A stretch of DNA of 64,000 nt from Sphingomonas sp. (GTDB lineage: Bacteria; Pseudomonadota; Alphaproteobacteria; Sphingomonadales; Sphingomonadaceae), in NCBI RefSeq assembly GCF_003248515.1, contig NZ_QFOB01000006.1:124001-188000 (forward strand), written 5' to 3'. Position numbers and translations under genes: made by a program. The notes beneath the pieces were generated by a model. That model ran no database searches and had not been told where the DNA came from. It saw nothing but the letters and a program-made list of their open reading frames with translations. Shown in pieces: positions 26,549-36,526 of the stretch. Position 1 is the stretch's first letter. Each line of letters opens with the position of its first letter.

Positions 26549-28129
26549 ATGCGTTCCGTGTACAACAGTGCCATGACCGCGACGAGCGTCGCCGGTCTGG
26601 CGGCGGCGACCTTCGTCGCCATTCCCGATGCGGCCTGGGGCGCCGCCGCGCCGTCCGCCGCCGTGGCCGAATCGGACTCGCTCACCACCGTCGATGTCGC
26701 CGGCGAGTCCGCCGTGGGCGATCTCGCAGCGACGGGCGATGGCGCGCCGCGCGGCGCCGATCGCCCCGCCGTCCGCGCCCAGGCGCCGAGCCGCTGGCTC
26801 TCGCTCTCCGTCGGCACCGGTCAGCTGATCGTGCTGCCCCGCGCCATCTCGGGCATGTTCGTCGCCGACGACAAGGTCGCCGATGTGAACGTGAAGAGCC
26901 CCACCCAGCTTTATCTGTTCGGCAAGGTGGCCGGCCAGACCAGCATCTACGCCACCGACAGGAGCGGCGCCGTCGTCTGGTCCACCCAGGTCCGCGTCGG
27001 AAACAATATCGGCGATGTCGGCGCGATGCTCCGCACCGCCATGCCGGAGCAGGACATCACGGCCACCAACATGTCCGGCATGGTCCTGCTGACGGGCAGC
27101 GTGCTCGGCCCCAAGGATGCCGAGGAAGCCCAGCGCCTGACCGAGCTGTTCACAGCCGGCAGCGTGCAGGTCATCAATCATCTGAAGATCGCCACGCCCC
27201 AGCAGGTGAGCGTGCACGTCAAGATCGCCGAGGTCAGCCGCAGCATCAGCCGCCAGATCGGCGTCAATCTCGCCACGCGCGACAATAGCGGCGGCTTCCT
27301 GTTCGGCGTCGGCCAGGGCGATCCGGGCACGATCAAGACCGTGGTCGGCGCAACCGATCCCGCGAGCGGCGTCGGCAATGGCGGCACCTCCTATACGTTC
27401 AACAACATCGCCGGCACCACGCTGGGCTTTGCCGGCCACGCGCTCGGCATGGATCTGCTGTCGACGCTGCAGCTGAACGAAGGCAATGGCCAGGTGACGA
27501 CCCTCGCCGAGCCCACCCTCACCGCGCTTTCGGGCGAGACGGCCAGCTTCCTGGCCGGCGGCGAGATCCCGATCCCGCAGAGCCAGGGCCTCGGCACGGT
27601 TTCCGTGGAATTCAAGCAATATGGCGTAAGCCTCTCATTTACGCCGACAGTTCTTTCCGGTGGCCGCATCTCGATGCGCGTCCGCCCGGAAGTGTCGCAG
27701 CTCTCGGACTCGGGCGCGGTCAAGCTGAACGGCTTCACCATCCCCGCCCTCACGACGCGGCGCGCGGAAACCACGATCGAGCTGGGCTCCGGCCAGAGCT
27801 TCGTGATCGGCGGCCTGCTCCAGAACAGCCACAACAACTCGACCGACAAGGCACCCGTCCTGGGCGATCTGCCGATCCTGGGTGCGCTGTTCCGCTCCAA
27901 CTCCTTCAAGAAATCGGAGACGGAGCTGATGATCGTCGTCACGCCCTATATCGTGAAGCCGGTCGACGCGAACCGCATCGCCCTGCCGACCGACGGCTAT
28001 CGTTCGGCCACGCCGGTGCAGCGCATCCTGGGCGACAAGCAGAGCGACAGCCGCTCCGATGTCGAGCGTCCCAAGCCTTCCATGGCTCCGGCCGCCGCCG
28101 TCACCGCCGCCACCCCCGATCATTCGTGA
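26549..28129 (+). CDS. cpaC: Tad pilus secretin CpaC (RcpA)
   Basis: Outer-membrane secretin pore for the Flp pilus, 526 residues. A signal peptide is followed by a BON-like N domain (VADVNVKSPTQLYLFGKV) and the secretin domain: VHVKIAEVSRSISRQIGVN, GGEIPIPQSQG, VEFKQYGVSLSFTPTV and LGDLPILGALFRS. The start is taken as ATG 26549, 8 bases after GAGGGG; GTG 26543 is an alternative overlapping the cpaB stop. Confidence 0.95.
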   Translation: MRSVYNSAMTATSVAGLAAATFVAIPDAAWGAAAPSAAVAESDSLTTVDVAGESAVGDLAATGDGAPRGADRPAVRAQAPSRWLSLSVGTGQLIVLPRAISGMFVADDKVADVNVKSPTQLYLFGKVAGQTSIYATDRSGAVVWSTQVRVGNNIGDVGAMLRTAMPEQDITATNMSGMVLLTGSVLGPKDAEEAQRLTELFTAGSVQVINHLKIATPQQVSVHVKIAEVSRSISRQIGVNLATRDNSGGFLFGVGQGDPGTIKTVVGATDPASGVGNGGTSYTFNNIAGTTLGFAGHALGMDLLSTLQLNEGNGQVTTLAEPTLTALSGETASFLAGGEIPIPQSQGLGTVSVEFKQYGVSLSFTPTVLSGGRISMRVRPEVSQLSDSGAVKLNGFTIPALTTRRAETTIELGSGQSFVIGGLLQNSHNNSTDKAPVLGDLPILGALFRSNSFKKSETELMIVVTPYIVKPVDANRIALPTDGYRSATPVQRILGDKQSDSRSDVERPKPSMAPAAAVTAATPDHS

Positions 28130-28143
28130 GCGAGTATCTGTCC

Positions 28144-28509
28144 ATGAAGAAGCATTCCTTCATTGCGATCCTGGCGCTGCTGCCCCTGGCGGCATGTGCC
28201 ACGGATGATCGCGGCCTGGTCTCGCAGCATCAGCCCGTCGTCAGCACGGCCGGCGCCACGGTGCCGGGCTGCCCCGATTGGAGCGATCGCGATCTCCCGC
28301 CCGGCGAAGGCCAGTCCAGCAATTACGGCTGCGCGACCGCGCTCAATCTGGCCGCGATGATCGACGATCCCCGCGATCTCGTCCGGGGCCGCACCGATGC
28401 GACCACCGGTGCCGATGCGACGATCGCGACGCGCGCGGTCAAGACGTGGCGCGACACCGGCCAGACCGGAAAGCAGGGCGTCGAAAAGACCGGCTCGAAG
28501 GCGAACTGA
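28144..28509 (+). CDS. cpaD: Short CpaD-like pilus assembly lipoprotein
   Basis: 121 residues. MKKHSFIAILALLPLAAC is a lipoprotein signal. The remainder holds the CpaD hallmark: VPGCPDWS, SNYGCATALNLAAMI and DDPRDLVRG. CpaD proteins are usually near 200 residues, so this one lacks much of the N-terminal half; it is not visibly broken by a frameshift. GTG 28126 is a possible earlier start. It lies between cpaC and cpaE as usual. Confidence 0.8.
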   Translation: MKKHSFIAILALLPLAACATDDRGLVSQHQPVVSTAGATVPGCPDWSDRDLPPGEGQSSNYGCATALNLAAMIDDPRDLVRGRTDATTGADATIATRAVKTWRDTGQTGKQGVEKTGSKAN

Positions 28510-28512
28510 GGC

Positions 28513-29766
28513 ATGAACGCTCCCTTCCATCCGAACGTCGCGCTGCGCGATCCCTTCAGCGCCTTCCTCAGCGACGAGGAAAGCGACAATGTCGTCCGCA
28601 ACGTAGCGGGCAGCCTGGGCTGGCCTCTGGAGCGCGTCCACGATGGCGGTATCCGCTATGCGGTGCAGACCCTCGCCGTCTCGCCCAGCCCCGGGCTGCT
28701 TCTGATCGACCTGTCGGAATCGCCCGATCCGCTGGAGGATATCAACGGCCTTGCCGAAGTGTGCGAGCCGGGCACGATCGTGCTCGCCTGCGGCAAGATC
28801 AACGATGTGCGCTTCTATCGCCACCTGATCGCTAGCGGCATCCAGGATTATCTGCTGAAGCCCTTCACCGAGGACCAACTGCACGAGGCGATCCTTCAGG
28901 CGCAGGCGATGCAGAATGGCCAGCGCGAGAATGAAGGCCTGCCGGAAGTGCCGCATGTCGTGACCGCCGTGGTCGGCGTGCGCGGCGGCGTCGGCGCCTC
29001 CACCCTTGCCGTTTCCACCGCATGGCTGCTGGCCGAAACGCGCAATCGCCAGACGGCCCTGCTGGATCTCGACGTCCATTTCGGCACGGACGCGCTCGCC
29101 CTGGATCTGGAGCCGGGCCGCGGCCTGACCGACGCGATCGAAAATCCCAGCCGTATCGATGGCCTGTTTCTGGAGCGCGCACTGGTGCGCGCCACCAGCC
29201 GGCTTGGGGTTCTTTCGGCAGAAGCACCAATTCATCAGCCACTTATGGGTGATGGCTCATCCTTTTTCCAATTGCAGGACGAGCTTCGCAACGCCTTTGC
29301 CTGTACGGTCATCGATCTTCCGCGGCATATGCTGATCGCGCATCCCGCGCTGATGCAGTCCGTGGGCGTGGTCGTGGTCGTGACCGAGCTTACGCTCGCG
29401 GCGACGCGCGATACGATCCGGCTGCTTTCCTGGTTCAAGTCGAATGCGCCCCAGGCGCGCGTCATCCTCGTGGCCAATCGGGTTCCGACCGGCGGGATAG
29501 AGGAGATCAGCCGCAAGGATTTCGAGGCGTCGATCGAACGACCGCTGGATCTGGCCATCGCCTATGACGCCAAGGCCGTCGCGGATGCCGCCAAGCTCGG
29601 CAAGCCGCTCGCCGAAACGGCACGCGCCGGCAAGACCGGACAGCTCCTCGCCTCGCTCGCCACGCTGGTGATCGGTGAAGAGGGCGCGCAGGGCAAGACG
29701 AACCGCTCGTTGCTGGGCCGGATCGGCGAGCTGAAGGCGCATCTGCCGCGCAAGCGCCGCGCCTGA
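28513..29766 (+). CDS. cpaE: Tad pilus localisation ATPase-like protein CpaE (TadZ)
   Basis: 417 residues. The N-terminal part (about 1-130) is receiver-like, and the C-terminal part is MinD/ParA-like: VVGVRGGVGASTLAVSTAWL is a Walker A without the usual lysine, as in many TadZ proteins, and LLDLDVHFGTDALALDLEP and VIDLPRHML follow. CpaE/TadZ places the pilus machine at the cell pole. Normally cpaF comes next; here tadB follows after 12 bases. Confidence 0.92.
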   Translation: MNAPFHPNVALRDPFSAFLSDEESDNVVRNVAGSLGWPLERVHDGGIRYAVQTLAVSPSPGLLLIDLSESPDPLEDINGLAEVCEPGTIVLACGKINDVRFYRHLIASGIQDYLLKPFTEDQLHEAILQAQAMQNGQRENEGLPEVPHVVTAVVGVRGGVGASTLAVSTAWLLAETRNRQTALLDLDVHFGTDALALDLEPGRGLTDAIENPSRIDGLFLERALVRATSRLGVLSAEAPIHQPLMGDGSSFFQLQDELRNAFACTVIDLPRHMLIAHPALMQSVGVVVVVTELTLAATRDTIRLLSWFKSNAPQARVILVANRVPTGGIEEISRKDFEASIERPLDLAIAYDAKAVADAAKLGKPLAETARAGKTGQLLASLATLVIGEEGAQGKTNRSLLGRIGELKAHLPRKRRA

Positions 29767-29778
29767 TCCGCCGCCGCG

Positions 29779-30741
29779 ATGCTGATCCTCGCCCTCCTCA
29801 TCGCCCTGGTCTTCGCGGCCGGGATCGCCCTGTGGTTGCAGGAGAATGCCCAGCGCAAGGCGCGAAACCGCCGGATCGAGGCGTTCAAGGATCGCCATGG
29901 CGCGGGCAATGTGATCGAAACGCAGCTGCGCAAGATCACGGCCGCCCACAATGGCGGCGGCAAGATCGAGAACAGCTTCGCGCGCCTTCTGCCCAATCCC
30001 GATCTGCTCCGGCGCCGGCTGGCCATGACCGGGCGGGACTGGACGCTTGGCCAATATGCGACAACCTCGGCGATCCTCACGGCGGTGGCCTGGGCGCTGC
30101 TGCTCGCGCGGGGCACATCGCTGCTCACCACGCTCTTCGTCGGGCTGCTGATCGGTATCGGCCTGCCGCACATGATCGTCGCCCGCATGGCCAAGAAGCG
30201 CGTGGCGAAATTCATCACCCGCTTTCCGGACGCGATCGAGCTGCTGGTGCGCGGCCTGCGCTCCGGCCTGCCGATTTCGGAGACGATGGGCGTGGTCGCC
30301 GCCGAGGTGCCGGATCCGGTCGGCAGCGAATTCCGCGCCGTCGCCGATCGCATGCGCATCGGCCGCACGATGGAGGCCAGCCTCCAGGAAACGGCCGACA
30401 AATTACAGACGCCCGAATTCCAGTTCTTCGTCGTCAGCCTCGCCATCCAGCGCGAGACGGGCGGCAACCTGGCCGAAACGCTGGGCAATCTTGCCGATGT
30501 GCTGCGCAAGCGCATGCAGATGAAGCTGAAGATCAACGCCATGTCGTCGGAATCGAAGGCATCGGCCTACATCATCGGCGCGCTGCCCTTCATCGTTTTC
30601 GGGCTCATCTGGTACATCAATCCGGCTTATATGGGGACGTTCTTCACCGATCAGCGCCTGATCTACGCGGCCATTGGCGGCGGCGTCTGGATGGGCATCG
30701 GCGTCTTCATCATGAGCAAGATGATCAATTTCGAGATCTGA
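29779..30741 (+). CDS. tadB: Tad pilus inner-membrane platform protein TadB
   Basis: 320 residues, GspF/T2SSF-type platform protein. It has an N-terminal helix (LILALLIALVFAAGIAL), two central helices, the T2SSF segment FPDAIELLVRGLRSGLPI with EVPDPVGSEF and QRETGGNLAETLGNLADVL, and two C-terminal helices. It would form the membrane base on which the CpaF ATPase acts. Its stop overlaps the tadC start (TGATG). Confidence 0.93.
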   Translation: MLILALLIALVFAAGIALWLQENAQRKARNRRIEAFKDRHGAGNVIETQLRKITAAHNGGGKIENSFARLLPNPDLLRRRLAMTGRDWTLGQYATTSAILTAVAWALLLARGTSLLTTLFVGLLIGIGLPHMIVARMAKKRVAKFITRFPDAIELLVRGLRSGLPISETMGVVAAEVPDPVGSEFRAVADRMRIGRTMEASLQETADKLQTPEFQFFVVSLAIQRETGGNLAETLGNLADVLRKRMQMKLKINAMSSESKASAYIIGALPFIVFGLIWYINPAYMGTFFTDQRLIYAAIGGGVWMGIGVFIMSKMINFEI

Positions 30742-31727
30742 TGATGACATCCCCCCTCCACATCGGCCTCGACATGGATTTCGCGGGCACGCTGGCTTCG
30801 GCGGCGGCGCTCTTCTCGCTGCTCGTCGCCGTCTATGCGGGCTCCACGGCGCGCGATCCGATGGCCCGGCGCGTCAAGGCGCTGAACGAGCGGCGCGAGC
30901 AGCTGAAAGCGGGCATCACCGCCTCCACCCGCAAGCGCGCCAAGCTGACGCGCTCCAGCCAGACGACCGACCGGATGCGCAGCTTCCTGTCGAGCCTGAA
31001 GGTGCTCCAGGATACGCAGCTCAAGGAAGCGCAGGTCAAGCTCTCGCAGGCCGGCATCCGATCGAAGGACGCGGCGATCGCCGTGATCTTCGCGCGCCTC
31101 ATGCTGCCGGTCGTACTGGGCGGATCGGCGGTGATCCTCGTGTATCTGCTCGACATGTTCCCCGACTGGGGCTGGCTGAAGCGCTATGCGCTCGTCGCCG
31201 GTGCGCTGGTGCTGAGCTACAAGGCGCCCGACATCTATCTGAAGAACCTGATTACCAAGCGTACCGCGCTGATCCGCAAGGGCCTGCCCGACGCGCTCGA
31301 TCTGCTGGTGATCTGCGCCGAGGCCGGCCTCACCGTCGACGCCGCTTTCTCCCGCGTCGCCCGCGAACTGGGCAAGAGCTATCCGGAGCTGGGCGATGAA
31401 TTCGGGCTGACGGCGATCGAACTGGGCTTCCTCACCGAACGCCGCCTCGCCTTCGAAAATCTGGCGAGCCGCGTTGCGCTCGATTCCATTCGCGGTGTGG
31501 TCACCACGATGGTGCAGACCGAAAAATACGGTACGCCGCTCGCCTCGGCGCTACGCGTCCTCTCCGCCGAATTCCGGCATGAGCGGATGATGCGCGCCGA
31601 GGAAAAGGCCGCCCGCCTGCCCGCGATCATGACGGTGCCGCTGATCCTTTTCATCCTGCCGGTGCTGTTCATCGTCATTCTCGGGCCGGCCGCCTGCTCG
31701 ATCAGCGACAATATGATGAAGAACTAA
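30741..31727 (+). CDS. tadC: Tad pilus inner-membrane platform protein TadC
   Basis: 328 residues, the second T2SSF platform protein. It has hydrophobic helices near residues 15-35, 110-130 and 140-160, the T2SSF segment LPDALDLLVICAEAGLTVD, TMVQTEKYGTPLASALRVL, and a C-terminal helix LFILPVLFIVILGPA. ATG 30741 is coupled to the tadB stop. TadB and TadC usually form a heteromer. Confidence 0.93.
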   Translation: MMTSPLHIGLDMDFAGTLASAAALFSLLVAVYAGSTARDPMARRVKALNERREQLKAGITASTRKRAKLTRSSQTTDRMRSFLSSLKVLQDTQLKEAQVKLSQAGIRSKDAAIAVIFARLMLPVVLGGSAVILVYLLDMFPDWGWLKRYALVAGALVLSYKAPDIYLKNLITKRTALIRKGLPDALDLLVICAEAGLTVDAAFSRVARELGKSYPELGDEFGLTAIELGFLTERRLAFENLASRVALDSIRGVVTTMVQTEKYGTPLASALRVLSAEFRHERMMRAEEKAARLPAIMTVPLILFILPVLFIVILGPAACSISDNMMKN

Positions 31728-31813
31728 GCCTATCGGGGGTGGCAGCGGTTGACGGAACGGTGCAAGGGCGTGATCGTTGCCCTTGCGAAACCGAACGAGA
31801 GGCTGCCGATTAC

Positions 31814-32311
31814 ATGCCCGCATTCACCACCCAACAGTGGGTGATCCTGTTCCTCGTCTTCGTCCTCGGCTGGCTGCTGGGCCTGCTTTCGCGATCGACC
31901 AAGAAATGGCGCCGCGCCTATGAGACGGAACGGGATGCCCGGATCGAGGAGCAGCGCGAGCAGGCCGCCGCGCTGGAAACGGCGCAGGCCCGCATCGTGG
32001 AACTGGAGCGCGAACGGCCGGCGGCCGCCATCGCGCCGGCCACGACCGTCGCGAGCCCGGCTTCCACGCTGGATCTGCGCCGGGACGATCTCAGCCTGAT
32101 TCGCGGCCTCGGGCCGGAAGGCGAGCAGGATCTGAACGAGGAAGGCCTGTATCGCTACGGCCAGATCATCGAGATGACGACGGCCGAGGAAGCGGAACTG
32201 GAGGACCGGCTGGGCGCCGATCGCGGCTATATCCGGCAGGAGCAGTGGCGCGAGCAGGCGCAGCTTCTCGCAGAGGGCGCTCTCGCGGAACATCGCGCCC
32301 GTTTTAGCTGA
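31814..32311 (+). CDS. Membrane-anchored protein with helix-hairpin-helix-like C terminus
   Basis: 165 residues. One N-terminal membrane helix (WVILFLVFVLGWLLGLL) is followed by a charged coiled-coil-like stretch (about 25-70) and a C-terminal part, DLSLIRGLGPEGEQDLNEEG, like the helix-hairpin-helix fold seen at the end of many alphaproteobacterial membrane and ribosome-linked proteins. It lies 86 bases after tadC on the same strand and may belong to the pilus operon; function unknown. ATG 31814 begins the membrane helix. Confidence 0.72.
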   Translation: MPAFTTQQWVILFLVFVLGWLLGLLSRSTKKWRRAYETERDARIEEQREQAAALETAQARIVELERERPAAAIAPATTVASPASTLDLRRDDLSLIRGLGPEGEQDLNEEGLYRYGQIIEMTTAEEAELEDRLGADRGYIRQEQWREQAQLLAEGALAEHRARFS

Positions 32312-32403
32312 CGCCTCAGCCGGGCAAGACATCGTCCGGCACGATCGTCCCATTCACACGCGGCATTCAAAACGGCGGCGACCGCCCACCGCTTGGGAAT
32401 GCC

Positions 32404-33240
32404 TCAGCGCTCCTCGGGCGGCGGGCCGCGATCCCCGCCGGGGCCGCCCTTTCCGCCACGGGGACGGAAGCGGGGCTTGGCCAGCTTCGGCAATTCCTTC
32501 GCGACGATCTCGCCGTCGCCATTGGCATCGAGCAGGGCGAAGCGGCGCCCCGCTGCCTCCACGAACTCCTTGTCGGTCACGCTGCGGTTGAGATCGATGT
32601 CCGCCGCCGTCACCGGTTCGGGCGTGGCGATATAGCCGAAGCGGCCCGCGCCCGAAGCGTGATACATATAGCTGCTCTTGCCGGACCCACCGCCGCCTCC
32701 GCCGGGAGGACCACCGCCGCCGCCGGGAGGGCCGCCACCGCCCATGCCGCCATCGGGCGGGCCACCGCCGCCCATGCCGCCCCCCATACCACCGCCTGGC
32801 GGACCGCCGCCCATGCCTCCGCCATGTCGGCCACCACCACCGGGGGGCCTTCCGCCCATGCCGCCGGGAGGGCCATCGCCGGGGCCATCTCCGCCGGCTC
32901 CGATCTCCGGCACTATCTCCTGCTCATAACGGTCGATCTCGGTGGGCCCGATCGCATGATTGTGATCGATATCCAGCGTCCCGAAAAAGCGCATCGCATC
33001 GGCGATGAACTCGGTGCGGGTGATCTTGCCATCGTGATTGGTGTCGACGCCCGCGAACCAGTCCTTCTCGGGCGCCTCGCCCTCGCGGAAAGGCTCGCCC
33101 ATCGGGCTGACGAACAGGCGGCCGAAACGCGGACGGCGGCCATCCACCGTGATCTGCTCGGCAGCGCCCGGATCGGACGATTCGGCGGGCGGCGTCTGGG
33201 CTGAGGCCATGGAGGCGCCGAGCAGAACCAGGGCGGCCAT
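32404..33240 (-). CDS. Exported EF-hand protein with Gly/Pro-rich linker
   Basis: 278 residues with a short signal peptide (MAALVLLGASMASAQ). Two EF-hand-like pairs flank a long low-complexity linker: DTNHDGKITRTEF and DIDHNHAIGPTE before it, DIDLNRSVTDKEF and DANGDGEIVAKEL after it. The linker (about 120-200) is made of GGM, GGGPP and similar repeats. It should bind calcium outside the cytoplasm. The end is basic and Gly/Pro-rich. The start at 33240 leaves 14 bases to the upstream gene, which is probably co-transcribed. Confidence 0.82.
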   Translation of the reverse strand: MAALVLLGASMASAQTPPAESSDPGAAEQITVDGRRPRFGRLFVSPMGEPFREGEAPEKDWFAGVDTNHDGKITRTEFIADAMRFFGTLDIDHNHAIGPTEIDRYEQEIVPEIGAGGDGPGDGPPGGMGGRPPGGGGRHGGGMGGGPPGGGMGGGMGGGGPPDGGMGGGGPPGGGGGPPGGGGGGSGKSSYMYHASGAGRFGYIATPEPVTAADIDLNRSVTDKEFVEAAGRRFALLDANGDGEIVAKELPKLAKPRFRPRGGKGGPGGDRGPPPEER

Positions 33241-33254
33241 CGCCCCGCGATCGA

Positions 33255-33611
33255 TCAACGCCAGCGCCCCTGCTGCGCGGTCATGAAGGAAAAAGCGGCG
33301 GTGCCGGTCTGGCCCAGCGGGACGACGGTGGAGCCGTAAAGCGCCCGGCCACCGCGCGATCCGATCTCCATCCCGACCGTGCCGTGGATCTGGCGCTCGG
33401 CGCCGTTGATCGGCAATTCCTCGTCGCTGCGGCGCGAGGCGGCATCCAGAATGCGGGTACGCTCCTCCGGCGAGAGGGCGATCGTACCGGGCGCAGGCGT
33501 GCTGGGCGCGGACGCTTCCTGGGCATGAGCCGAGGCCGCGACACACGCTGCCGATGCCAGAGCCAGCAATCCGATCGCAATCCTGTTCACACCACGCTCC
33601 TTGTTCGTCAT
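33255..33611 (-). CDS. Small exported protein of unknown function
   Basis: 118 residues with a signal peptide ending near ASAHAQ (about residue 30). The mature part contains LSPEERTRILDAASRRSDEE and GTVGMEIGSRGGRALYGS. No family is recognised. It is followed directly by the EF-hand gene, so the two may act together. Confidence 0.72.
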   Translation of the reverse strand: MTNKERGVNRIAIGLLALASAACVAASAHAQEASAPSTPAPGTIALSPEERTRILDAASRRSDEELPINGAERQIHGTVGMEIGSRGGRALYGSTVVPLGQTGTAAFSFMTAQQGRWR

Positions 33612-33669
33612 CCGTCAGACACCGGGGCGCCTGTCGGATGACTGAACGGTTCGGCGGCGGACCGGCTTC

Positions 33670-36360
<2,691 letters not shown>

Positions 36361-36409
36361 ACTCTGCCTCCTTAACGCCCCCACAATCTTCGTTGTGCGG
36401 TGCAGCGAA

Positions 36410-36436
36410 ATTATAGGTTACCCGCCCGTCGATCAA
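36410..36436 (-). promoter_or_regulatory. Probable sigma70-type promoter of ppdK
   Basis: On the minus strand TTGATC (36436-36431) is followed by a consensus TATAAT (36415-36410). The spacer is 15 bases, shorter than ideal. The start codon of ppdK lies 50 bases further on. Confidence 0.5.
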
Positions 36437-36491
36437 GTCCGGCCGGTTAACGGCACCTTTCCACATGGTGAAAAGCCACTCGAAAGTCGCA

Positions 36492-36516
36492 CCTCCGAAC
36501 GCGCATGCGCGGGAGG
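36492..36516 (-). terminator. Stem-loop after glyS, possible weak terminator
   Basis: CCTCC / GGAGG arms around the palindrome CGCGCATGCGCG, 11 bases past the glyS stop codon. Only a short, interrupted T stretch follows on the minus strand, so it may attenuate rather than end transcription into ppdK. Confidence 0.35.
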
Positions 36517-36526
36517 CGCCCCGATA

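Noticed and set aside
32650..32890. A tandem DNA repeat or CRISPR-like array
   Set aside because: It is the coding sequence of the Gly/Pro-rich linker of the EF-hand protein; units are irregular and have no spacers.
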